From assembly GCA_037447655.1 (NCBI GenBank), contig JBBHKE010000016.1:1-39238 (forward strand): DNA of 39,238 nucleotides, written 5' to 3'. Under the pieces are notes generated by a model. It saw nothing but the letters and a program-made list of their open reading frames with translations, was not told the origin of the DNA and did no database searches. This document shows, piece by piece, positions 10,801 through 18,789 of this stretch. Positions within the stretch are counted from its first letter, which is position 1. Every line of letters begins with the position of its first letter. A program made the position numbers and the translations under genes. The DNA is from Zygnema cylindricum. Lineage: Eukaryota; Streptophyta; Zygnematophyceae; Zygnematales; Zygnemataceae.

Positions 10801-11337
10801 AGTCGGAGATGGTTGTTGACGAACAATTGGTGGAGAAGGGTGGCCCTTGTCTGGGGGCGGGATACCCTTAGGAGTAAGAGGACATGACTTCAAATGCCTC
10901 GACAAACCGCCACCCGCCACATATAACCTTCCACACTGAGGACAGGGTACCCTAGGTGGACCAAAACTTGACGATGGAGGTAACGAAGGTGGTTGTGAAA
11001 GAGGGATGGAATGGGTTGGTTGAGAATGCTCTTGAAATTGGGGTGGACGGTAAGGGGCACCAATGAGAGGGGGAGGCTCTTTGCTTAAAGATGGGGATGG
11101 AATAGGTTTTGTAGAAAGTATTGGTGGCGTGCCCTAAGAGGGATGTGTGCAAGGGTTAGGAATGGTGGAGGGAACAGTGTGTGGGGGTAATTGTACAGTG
11201 GGGAGGTGGAGAGAGGTACTCTGGGAGATAGGCGACGGAGGGTTAGGATTAAGGGTCTCATCTGAGGTATTCAACCGTGGTCGAGCATGATCCGAAGAAG
11301 ACGGCGATGGGGAGCGGGACACCCGCTGCTTGTGAGG
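7874..11337 (-). pseudogene. Decayed non-LTR-type reverse transcriptase with N-terminal zinc finger and C-terminal endonuclease-like domain
   Basis: Minus-strand frame from MAPHKQRV (11337) to a stop at 7874. In order: Ser/Pro-rich N-terminus; C2HC finger (10944-10882); a linker ending SAGGPSGM; an RT domain (about 10030-9000) with KPAGGIRPIAIGE, motif A VDVANAFN, motif B GDPLGAP and catalytic IADD near 9525; a C-terminal part with the CxC...H...C knuckle (HCVCTQ...IHLLRC, near 8510); RVDLVF...GDVILTDPIG, like the PD-(D/E)XK-type endonuclease of R2/NeSL-like elements; and a QFVPFAAEIFGTLDKS tail. Broken by in-frame stops at 11134, 10729 and 10216 and by frameshifts in an A9 run (8862-8870) and a T5 run (8187-8191). 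The family and the stops suggest an old mobile copy rather than a domesticated gene. Clade assignment is inference. Confidence 0.85.
10882..10944 (-). other. C2HC zinc finger of the RT protein
   Basis: CPQCGRLY...LSRHLKSC: C-x2-C-x12-H-x3-C, in the same frame as the RT and upstream of it. Single N-terminal fingers of this sort are typical of site-specific R2/NeSL-type non-LTR elements, where they bind target DNA. The frame here is separated from the RT by two stops. Confidence 0.75.
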
Positions 11338-11439
11338 GGCCATAAGAGTGGGAGCCAGTGGATGGTGATCACTTGTGCTGTTGCACGCTTGGTGGCAGTG
11401 CAGAATGTTGCAGGTACCGCCGGCCAAAAATTTCTTGTT

Positions 11440-11980
11440 ATTTTTTGTCGCAAGATATACGAAGATAAGGTCAAAAAACTGGAGGAGGAAGTGACTAAAA
11501 ATCAATATTCCTCAATACGAACTGAGTGCGTCGGAAAGAAGGCATTAAATGCAAAAATTCTGATCGTTGGCTAATGGCACGCCAAGTTAGGCGGTATTGT
11601 TTGCAAGAAATGGCTACAAAAATTAAAGAGGAAAACGGCCGAAATTGACGACTCCGATTAGTGAAAGACGAAAGAGCGGATGGAGCTTATTTTTCTATCA
11701 GCAGAAAGGTCTTGAAAAATACGTCCCGAAGAGTATCCGCACGCCAAGTTTGACGCCGGATAGACGACGGGAAGGTCGAAAAACCCTAGCAGGAAGCCAT
11801 GGTCGAAGCTTCTGGAAGGCCGCCGGTAAGCGCTACACCTTTTTTTTAATTTCATGTTCCAATTTTGGTGTAAGGAATAGAGACACGTGGTACAACTTTA
11901 TTTGTTGTATTTCGCGTGGTTGTAATGGTATGATAAACGGCCAGACAAATTCGACGTCAAAGGCAACCCAAGGGCAAAGC
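11440..11980. other. Non-RT interior of the TIR unit
   Basis: Composition changes near 11440 from C-rich RT leader to mixed sequence. A plus-strand stretch is lysine- and glutamate-rich (KVKKLEEEVTKNQYSS around 11470-11510) but stops soon after. It could be a remnant of the TIR element's own protein; no motif supports that. Confidence 0.3.
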
Positions 11981-12002
11981 ACCGGGTCGCCCGCGACTAT
12001 TA

Positions 12003-12161
12003 TTTTTTGTCTCTTAAAACATCTTTTCCCCGTACACATTTGTCCAATTTTCAATTTAGGGCCGCCATTCGTAAGCCGATAATACAACCTTTCAATCGCA
12101 ACCGTCAAATCCCCAATCGGACATGTATGTACGGAGAAAAGATGTTTTAGAGACAAAAAAA
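12003..12161. repeat. Subterminal hairpin near right TIR
   Basis: TTTTTTGTCTCTTAAAACAT at 12003-12022 continues as an imperfect ~33-base stem that pairs with 12128-12161, with a loop of roughly 90 bases. The stem abuts the right TIR. A diverged version of the loop and one arm (AAATTGAAAATCGGACAAA, then AAATGTTTTAG) recurs near 32105-32150. Confidence 0.75.
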
Positions 12162-12193
12162 CATACACGCTAAATACGATCGACGGTGTACTG
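12156..12193 (-). repeat. Right TIR of RT-bearing unit
   Basis: Perfect reverse complement of 7482-7519. It ends about 200 bp upstream of the TATA box of the next gene, so the unit sits in that gene's upstream region. Confidence 0.9.
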
Positions 12194-12390
12194 TACTGCA
12201 CTGTCCTATTGGCACGCTATCCACAAATATCCTTCTACACGCGCAACCGTCAAAAACTAATTAATCGAAACCGTCCGATCATTGGGGTCTGCTCAAAAAT
12301 TCGTTTGCCACGCTGGCAAATATTTGTCTTTTCATCCCCGCGTCAGCTTCGATTTTCAATGTCACGTCAGCATGAAACCTAGGGAGACGC

Positions 12391-12398
12391 TATAAAAC
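12391..12398 (+). promoter_or_regulatory. TATA box of the cysteine-module gene
   Basis: TATAAAAC about 60 bases upstream of the ATG at 12453, a normal distance for a short plant-type 5' leader. Confidence 0.6.
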
Positions 12399-12452
12399 GC
12401 TGCCACTCTCTTTAGAATCCACAATTTTGATATTTCTCTCTGTTTGCCAGTT

Positions 12453-15400
12453 ATGATGACGTGGAAGTCTGCAGCGGCTCTGGCTCTTATGCTTTTCTTT
12501 GTCCACGTGGCAGACGCAGGTAGGAGGATGATGGTGACAAATATACTCCTTGCAGAAGTACAGTACCGTTTGAAATTGCATAAATCCGTACATGCTCGTA
12601 GGTACTTTTTTTTGTACCATGCTATGTCATGTTCTTGTTACATGTTTTTGCTGACGTAGTCAAGTAGCTATTTATTCAGTTGAACTTTCAGTAACGGCCC
12701 TAGGGTTATGAAATGAACAAAATAATTAAATAAGCAAAGGTCTCCTATTCTTATTTTTGCATGGCGAATCGTACGGACGAAATTGTACGGAGCAGCTGGA
12801 CGACCGCCGCCTCCAAAAAGAGGTGAGTGAAAGAGAAGAGAGAAATGAATCAAAGGAACCTTTTTTGTCCTTTTGTAAACATGATATTACATAATCGCCT
12901 AATGAAGCAATAAATAGATGAAACATACTATTTTTTCTTTTAACTTTTTTTGATTTGTTTATTCATTTTTTATGGCAAAAGACACTTTGTTTTTTAGAGA
13001 GGTGCACATGCCGGAAAAGTAGATAACTGAAATATGGTAAAATTGTAGAATGTAATTTATTTTAGGGTACAACACAGTACATTTTTTTGTACAAATATGT
13101 GGAGATGCTAAATGTTTTTTCGGGTACGGGTGAACAAATTGAAATGGCTCTACAGTATTGCGACCACCACCGCCTCCAAAAAAAGGTAAAATGGGATCCA
13201 ATTGACAAATTAGTTGTTGTTATTGTTTTTGTTATTGTTTCTTTTTGTTGTTGTTGTTGTTGTTGTTGTTATTGTTATTTTCATTGTCATTGTTATTCTT
13301 ATTGCTATTGTTGTCGTTGTAGTTGTTACTATTATTGTTATTGTTTTTTATGTTAATGTTTTTTTCTTTATAGGTTTGGTTGGATTTGGTTTTGGCGAAA
13401 GTCGTTTCCTTGATGTTCAACATGGTAAAATTTTCAAATGATGTTCAACAAAGTAGCTGAAATGTCATTGAACATTATTTGTTTTAAGTCGAAATACCAT
13501 AATTCCATACCAATCCCGGGCAACAATTTTTTTTGGGCACGGGTGCAAACTTCACAACGCGCTATTTGTAGTGTTGAGACCTCCGCCTCCAAAAAACGGT
13601 GAGATGGGGTGTTTTTGATTTTGCTTTTTTGGTTTCGTTTTTCTTTTTGTATCTGTGGGGTTTATTTTTTTCATGCTTTTCTCCATGCTTCCTTTAGTAC
13701 TCTTTATCGAGTACCAAAAGAAACCTTGAAATTTTGAACATAGGTTTTATAAAAGATAGCGAAATGTAATAAATGTGATTTGTTTTAGAATGTAATTTGT
13801 TTTAGGGTAAAATGCTAGTTCCGTAAAAAATCGGGCAGATACTAAAAAAAATTCGGGCACGGGTGGAAAAATTTGAAATGGGGACAGTGGTGCGACCACC
13901 GCCTCCCAAAAAAGGTAAGGGCAGGCAGGGGCAGGGAAGGAGGAGGGAAGGGAAGGGAGAGAGGGGAGGGAGAGGGAGGGAGGGAGAGGGCGGAAGATGG
14001 AGGGAGAGGAGTGGGTGGACCCTAAAGAGGAGATGGAGGGGGAGGGGGAAAGGGAAGGAGGGGTGAAGGAGGGAGGGAGAGGGATGAGGGGGTAAAGGAG
14101 AGGGAAGGGGAGGGAGGAGTGGGGGGGAGAGAGGAGGCGCGAGGAGGATGGGAATTGGTGGGGGATGGAGAGAGAAGAGAGGTGGAGAGGAGAGACTGGG
14201 GAGATGAGGGAGTGAGGGGGAAGGGGAAGGAGGACCGGTTGGGAAAATGGAGGGAGGAAGCATAATGAAGAAGGAGACAGGAGTAGAGATGAAGGGAGAA
14301 AAGAGTGGAGAAGGGAGGAAAAAGAGAGGGAGGGATAGTGATAATGGAAAGGAAAACACGATGAAAAAAACACACTAAATGAAACACCATAATATTTCTT
14401 GTTCTCAGTTTTTTAAATTTATCGCCACTTAACGTCATTTTATCTTTTTCTTCTCCAGGATGTCCGATCAAGTACAACAGTACAGACCCAAAAGGCTATT
14501 ATGTCTTTAGTGGAAAATGGTTCCCGACCACAAAGGACCCGTTTTTTGTGGGAAGTATCGATTCCGGAAACGGTACTCGTACTTGCGGAGTACTTTGTTC
14601 GAATTCAAAATATGGGTTCTATATAAGAAAAGGATATGTTGAAAATTGGGTCCATTGTTACTGTTTGACGAGCGAACCCATTTTAACGGAACCGTGGGAG
14701 ATTACGGGACCCGGGACATACAGCAAGATTTGTCCCATAGTGGGAGGTGAGGGAGGGAGGGAGATAGGGAGGGAGGGAGGGAGGGAGGGAAGGAAGGAGG
14801 GAGGGAGGGAGGGAGGGAGGGAAGGAGGGAGGGAGTGAGGGGAGGGAAGGATTTGAACGGAAGCGGTGGAGGTTACGGGACGCGGGACATATAGCAAGAT
14901 ATGTCCCATAGTGGGAGGTGAGGGAGAGAGAGAGAGGAAGGGAGGAAGGGAGGGAGGAGGCAGGGAGGGAGGGATTTTAACAGAAGCGATAGAGATTACG
15001 GGACCCTGGACATATAGCAATATTTTCCCATAGTGGGAGGTGAGGGAGAGAGAGAGGAAGGGAGGAAGGGAGGGAGGGAGGGGAGGAAGGGAGGGAGAGA
15101 GGAAGGGAGGGGAGAGGGAGGAAGAGATTTGAATGGGAGCGGTGGATATAATGGGACCCAGGACCTATAGCAAGATATGTCCCATAGTTGGAGGTGAGGG
15201 GGCGAGGGAGAGAGGGAGGGAGGGAGGGAGGGAGGGGAGGGAGGGAGGGAGAGGACCTGTGACAAATAGAAAGATATGTTCCAGCGTGAGAAGATAAGAA
15301 GAGAGGAAAGAAATACTGGGAGAGTTGAAATAGAAGGAAACGGAGAAAACCTTGAGGGAAAGGAAAATAAAATATTTAGAGATAAAAGAAAAACTTTTGT

Positions 15401-16170
15401 ACTTTAATCTGCGTAGCAATTCATGTTTTTGTTTGTTGTTGTTGTTGTTATTTTTTTCAGATTTCCATTTTTGTTTTTTGTTTTTCTTTTTTTTCTTTTT
15501 GTGTGTGTGTGTGTGTTTGTGGATTTTTTTTCCCTTTTTTTCTTTTTGTTTAACAGTGGCATACTGTTTAATTTTTTTTTTTTTTTCTCTTTTAGAAAAA
15601 AACAAAATCTTTTATATTTTATTAATCGATTTAATTTTGGGTTTTGGGGTTTTTCAGTTTCTCATCCACCGCCGATGAAGAGTGGTGAGTTTCTTTATCA
15701 GAAAAAAAAGGGGGGGAGAGGGAAAGGTAGGGGAGAGGGAGAGGGAGAAGGAGAGCGAGGGGAGGAGTTGAAGGTGGATGGGGAGGGGGAGGAGGGGGAG
15801 AGGGAACGGGAACGGGAGGTGGAGGAGGGGAGATTTTTAGGATTTCGTCAACAAATATTCTATGGAAAAATAAGTTGTACTTTGTAGAGTAATTAGTGTG
15901 GAAAAAATAGCCATGTTATGAGTAGGCAAAATGGTATGGTCTACATCAATGTATGTGTAAAAAAGGAAGGGGGGGAGGGAGGAGTGGGGAAGTAGGCAAA
16001 AATGGATGTTTAAATTCCATATCACTAACCTTTTTTTTTTTGAACTTTATTTTATGTGTTTTAAAACATTCATTAAATTTTCCATTGAGCTATTTTAATT
16101 GTGTTTTTGAAAAGATGAAACATCTTAATTTTGCATAATAGCAAATAAAAAAAAAAGTATACACATATCA

Positions 16171-16234
<64 letters not shown>

Positions 16235-18074
16235 TTATATATATGCATATATGTATGTATTTATGTATGTATATATACATATATAGTGTAATGAAGATGA
16301 TGGATTTCTTTTGTTTTTTCTTACGCTTGCTCGCTTTTTGCCACGCTTCTGGGCCATTTTGCTTCTACTTACGCATTTGTTTTTGTTTTCGCTTCCAAAC
16401 CCTCCTCGGTCCTTCAACCTTAGTCTGTTTTCTAATTTTTTAAAATAAAATTAAAATAATTCTATCATTAATTTCTACTATTTTGATGGTAATGTTCCTA
16501 TGTCTTAGAAAATGTCTTGAATGAAATTTTAAAATAAAAAAATTAAGTCTAGAATAAAATAATCTCTAAATCGAACTCACCAATAAAAGAACAAAAAAAA
16601 GAACTAAAAAAACTTGAAAATTATGGAAATTATAAGTCTAAGAGAACATACTCTAATAACCTTAAATCTTTTGAACCCTAAGACCCGTAATATCCTAATA
16701 AATGGAAGAAGGGCAATAATACTTTATTTGATATTAATACTTTAATAATAAAAAGGGAAACAAACAATAAATTATATTTTTTCCATACCACATTAACATT
16801 TGCTGAAATTTGAAGTTTTTTCACTAAATTAGTTATTTTCTCTTATCTCTTCAAGATAAAGTTTTTTGACAAGCGAAGTTTTGAAACGAACACTATAAGA
16901 GAAAATAATTATAATTTAGATTTATATATTATTTATTTTTTTGTAACTATTTATAATTTGTTAATCTTAACTTTTAAGATTAATAAAACCTTCATGCTCC
17001 TTTTGAAAACATTTTTTTTGAATTTTGCACTTTTTAAATATATTTGATCTATTTTGTCACTTTTAACATTTTTTGAGCACGCTCATCCTTTTTTCATTCT
17101 TTTTTTTTTCTTTTCCTTTTTCTTTTTTCTCTTTTTTTTCCGTTTTCCTCTTCTTCTTTCTCTCTTTTTGTCGTTCTTCCTTAATTTCCTTTTCACTTTT
17201 TTTCTCCTCTTTTTTTCTCATCTCTTTTTCTCCTCTTTTTTTCTCCTCTTTTTTCTCCTCTCTTTTTCTCCTATTTTTTTTTTTTTTCTGTTTTAAACAT
17301 AGGTTGTCAAGCTTCCTTCAATAGTTCTCCGCCCGGATATTTTTTTTACGAGACACATACCTATTGGCAATATCTTGCAAACATCACAAAAAGTGTGGAT
17401 GTTTGGCCTTTTAATGGCGCCCCTTTACGTTGTCAAAAACATTGTGTTTCGTATAAATACGGATTCGCCCTCGATTACGAAAAATATGCTTTTACTGTTT
17501 TTTGTTATTGTATAACTAATGATTTGACTTTTCAATCTCCCGGAATTTTCGGACAATTTCTAATCCACATGTATACCACAACTTGTCCTCCAAACAAAGG
17601 TTTGTGTTTTTTTTTTTTATCTTTACCTTGGTTTGTGGCTTTTTTTTTTCGCACTTTTTTTTAATATATTTTCTGGGTTTTTTGGGTATTTTTGCTCCAT
17701 AAATTATTATGTTTTTATTAGTTTGTCTATGTCTTTTGGATGTGACATGCGTAACAAAATAGGTAGAGAGTCATCTGACGGTATTTTCGCAAAAAAACAA
17801 AAATAAACAAAAAATTTAAAGAAATTAGACTTGGCATTCGCTTTGAACTTCGCGATCCAATTTTTAATTCAAGCTTCATAAATAAGATTCACTACTTTTT
17901 TTGTGTGTGTTTTTGAGTTTTTATGTGGATTATTTTTTTGGTTTTTTGTATTTTAATGTGCTCTATGTCAGTATCCCGTGGTTACGAAATAAGGAAATAA
18001 TTTATTTATTTTTTGTGGGAATTTTGGGGTGTTCAGGTATAAAACCGCCACCACCAAAAAGATTTTTAACATAA
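12453..18074 (+). CDS. Secreted proline-linker / six-cysteine-module protein, nine exons
   Basis: Proposed exons: 12453-12519, 12796-12822, 13156-13185, 13572-13598, 13888-13914, 14459-14746, 15658-15684, 17303-17599, 18037-18074. All introns are GT-AG and all are phase 1; the summed frame is open and gives 275 residues. Order: signal peptide (1-22, [20 protein letters not shown]), four proline cassettes ([37 protein letters not shown]), module A (60-155), cassette VSHPPPMKS, module B (165-263), tail [12 protein letters not shown]. The modules share the pattern C-x40/41-C-x3-C-x19-C-x-C-x22/24-C, reminiscent of carbohydrate-binding WSC domains. Probably an apoplastic or wall-associated protein with stiff, basic proline linkers. 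The function is inference; the exon structure is seen in sequence but not backed by transcripts. The start is set by the signal peptide and a TATA box 60 bases upstream. Confidence 0.75.
12796..13914 (+). other. Cluster of four proline-cassette microexons
   Basis: Exons of 27, 30, 27 and 27 nt at 12796, 13156, 13572 and 13888. Each is symmetric phase 1, so each can be skipped or duplicated without breaking the frame. Each codes for a hydrophobic or small pair, Arg, four or five Pro, then Lys plus Lys/Arg/Asn. Three have a GGGYACGGGTG word 33-36 bases before the exon, and intron phrases such as TGTAATTTRTTTTAGGGT recur, so the array grew by tandem duplication of exon plus flanking intron. Confidence 0.75.
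13241..13350 (+). repeat. TTG/ATT triplet-rich simple repeat in intron
   Basis: (TTG)n then degenerate TTATTGTTATT triplets within intron 3. The long ORFs here (poly-Val, poly-Cys or poly-Asn by frame) are products of the triplet repeat and are not genes. Confidence 0.85.
13915..14345 (+). repeat. 430-bp polypurine (GGGA-rich) intron tract
   Basis: Begins at the donor of the fourth proline microexon and runs about 430 bases as G/A with few pyrimidines, rich in GGGAGG and GGGGGA. The minus-strand Ser/Pro/Leu-rich ORFs across it are a composition effect. Such a strand can form triplex or G-quadruplex structures. Confidence 0.9.
14459..14746 (+). CDS. Module A exon, six-cysteine WSC-like repeat
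   Basis: 288-nt symmetric phase-1 exon between TTCTCCAG and GTGAGG. Encodes 96 residues from [15 protein letters not shown] to KICPIVG. Six cysteines, including CGVLC and CYC; the KYGF motif follows the third cysteine and is shared with module B. Two N-glycosylation sequons (NST, NGT) suit a secreted domain. Only 10-30% of other positions match module B, so the duplication is old. WSC homology is suggested by C-x3-C...C-Y-C spacing and is not proven. Confidence 0.75.
14690..15300 (+). repeat. Tandem copies of module A exon end plus splice donor
   Basis: The last ~60 bases of the module A exon and its donor (TGTCCCATAGTGGGAGGTGA) recur near 14903, 15025, 15177 and, in eroded form, 15279, separated by (GGGA)n-rich spacers. 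Spacing is irregular (roughly 170, 120, 150, 100). The copies keep GGTGAGG, so intron 6 carries several potential 5' splice sites. Copies 2 and 4 retain the open coding frame; copy 3 has a deletion. Confidence 0.85.
15658..15684 (+). CDS. Proline microexon between modules (VSHPPPMKS)
   Basis: 27-nt phase-1 exon flanked by TTTTTCAG and GTGAGT. It is the linker between modules A and B. Its PPPMK ending resembles the minus-strand microexon at 20649-20675 more than the RPPPPKK cassettes. Confidence 0.7.
15705..16140. other. Intron sequence, purine-rich then AT-rich
   Basis: 15705-15835 is another GGGAGA-type polypurine run starting just after the microexon donor. The rest is AT-rich intron with no recognisable element. 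Confidence 0.6.
16174..16290. repeat. (TA)n(TG)n microsatellite
   Basis: TATATA run of about 45 bases followed by TGTGTG and degenerate TATGTA words. Lies in the long intron between the microexon and module B. Confidence 0.95.
17090..17292 (+). repeat. 200-bp polypyrimidine tract before module B acceptor
   Basis: Almost unbroken T/C for ~200 bases, ending about 10 bases before the AG at 17301-17302 that starts the module B exon. It is an exaggerated form of the usual polypyrimidine tract. The Phe/Ser/Leu ORFs over it are composition effects. Confidence 0.9.
17303..17599 (+). CDS. Module B exon, six-cysteine WSC-like repeat
   Basis: 297-nt symmetric phase-1 exon, 99 residues from [15 protein letters not shown] to TTTCPPNKG. 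Cysteines line up one for one with module A; the third and fourth are exactly 19 residues apart in both, and KYGF and CYC are shared. Two sequons (NSS, NIT). The exon is GC-richer and lacks stops in an AT-rich intron background, which supports coding. Confidence 0.75.
18037..18074 (+). CDS. Terminal exon ([12 protein letters not shown], stop)
   Basis: After TGTTCAG at 18030-18036, a phase-1 frame gives one more PPPPKR cassette and a TAA at 18072-18074. No membrane segment or GPI signal follows, so the product should be soluble in the wall or apoplast. Confidence 0.7.
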
Positions 18075-18238
18075 AAATTTAAGATGAAATATTCTTAATT
18101 TTATGTTATTAAGACAACCAAAAACTAATAAATATTTGTAGTCGCAGTTTTACTCTTTGTCCTACTATGACTACATTTATTATTTATTGACAAGTTTCAA
18201 AGTTACTGCTAAAAGTTGTAGCTACATTTCAAGATTAA

Positions 18239-18787
18239 TGATACTTATTTTTGATTGAATTTGAACGTTTTTAGGTTTATTTTTAGTAAGATTAGTTGTT
18301 TTGTGTGAAATTTTTTAAGTGTTTTCAAGCGTTTTTCAGTGTATTTCAGCTTATTAAGTTACTTTGAGATAGTTTTAAAAGAAATTTCAGTGTGTATTAA
18401 ACTTAGAGAATAAATTTTCCGAAAATATTTACGTTTTACATTTATTTAGTACCTTTACTTGTTTTTCTTTTTTCAAAATATTTACAAAATCTCCCCTTTC
18501 TTCACATTGAGGAAACCAATTTATCCTTTCACCTCCCTGTCCTTCCCTCCCTTCTCTTCTATTTTTTGTAAAACTTAATTCAAGATGTTTCGAAAAAATA
18601 AGTTTCAGATTATTTTACCATCGTTTTTTATCTTGCTTTTGACATATAAATATTCTCTCTTTCAAATGATTATTGTTTCTAATTATCTTCCTATGAATTG
18701 GACTTTGGTTTTTCCTTTTGTCCCTTGTTATGTAATTTATAAAAACAAAAAAAACAAGAAAAAGAAAATAATAAATCTATAATGTGA
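18239..18787 (+). repeat. 545-bp dispersed repeat, copy 1 (pair with 26069-26621)
   Basis: Near-identical (by eye about 98%) to 26069-26621, same orientation, from GATACTTATTTTTGATTG to AATCTATAATGTGAC. The ends show no clear TIR, LTR or poly-A. Small differences include CTCT against ATGT in one word and 1-2 base indels. Likely a recently moved non-autonomous element of unknown class. Confidence 0.9.
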
Positions 18788-18789
18788 CA

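Larger units (their letters stand above)
7482..12193. mobile_element. 4.7-kb unit with perfect 38-bp TIRs enclosing an RT gene
   Basis: The 38 bases at 7482-7519 (starting CAGTACACCGTCGATCGTAT) are exactly the reverse complement of 12156-12193. The termini resemble the CAGTACACCGCGAATCG ends of the MITE family, so the unit belongs to the same broad TIR superfamily. TA follows the right end but TT precedes the left, so a TA target duplication is only suggested. The interior holds a degenerate non-LTR-type RT gene on the minus strand, ~540 bp without a recognised gene, and a subterminal hairpin. No transposase is recognisable. Either the RT element inserted into a DNA transposon, or the TIR element captured it. 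Confidence 0.75.

Noticed and set aside
13214-13441. Val/Ile-rich 'membrane' ORF
   Set aside because: Translation of a TTG/ATT triplet repeat within an intron.
13747-14373. 208- and 185-codon Ser/Pro/Leu-rich minus-strand ORFs
   Set aside because: They lie opposite the GGGA-rich intron tract; open frames come from lack of A/T-containing stops in a polypyrimidine strand.
16171-16443. Tyr/Ile-repeat ORF
   Set aside because: Reading of a TA microsatellite.
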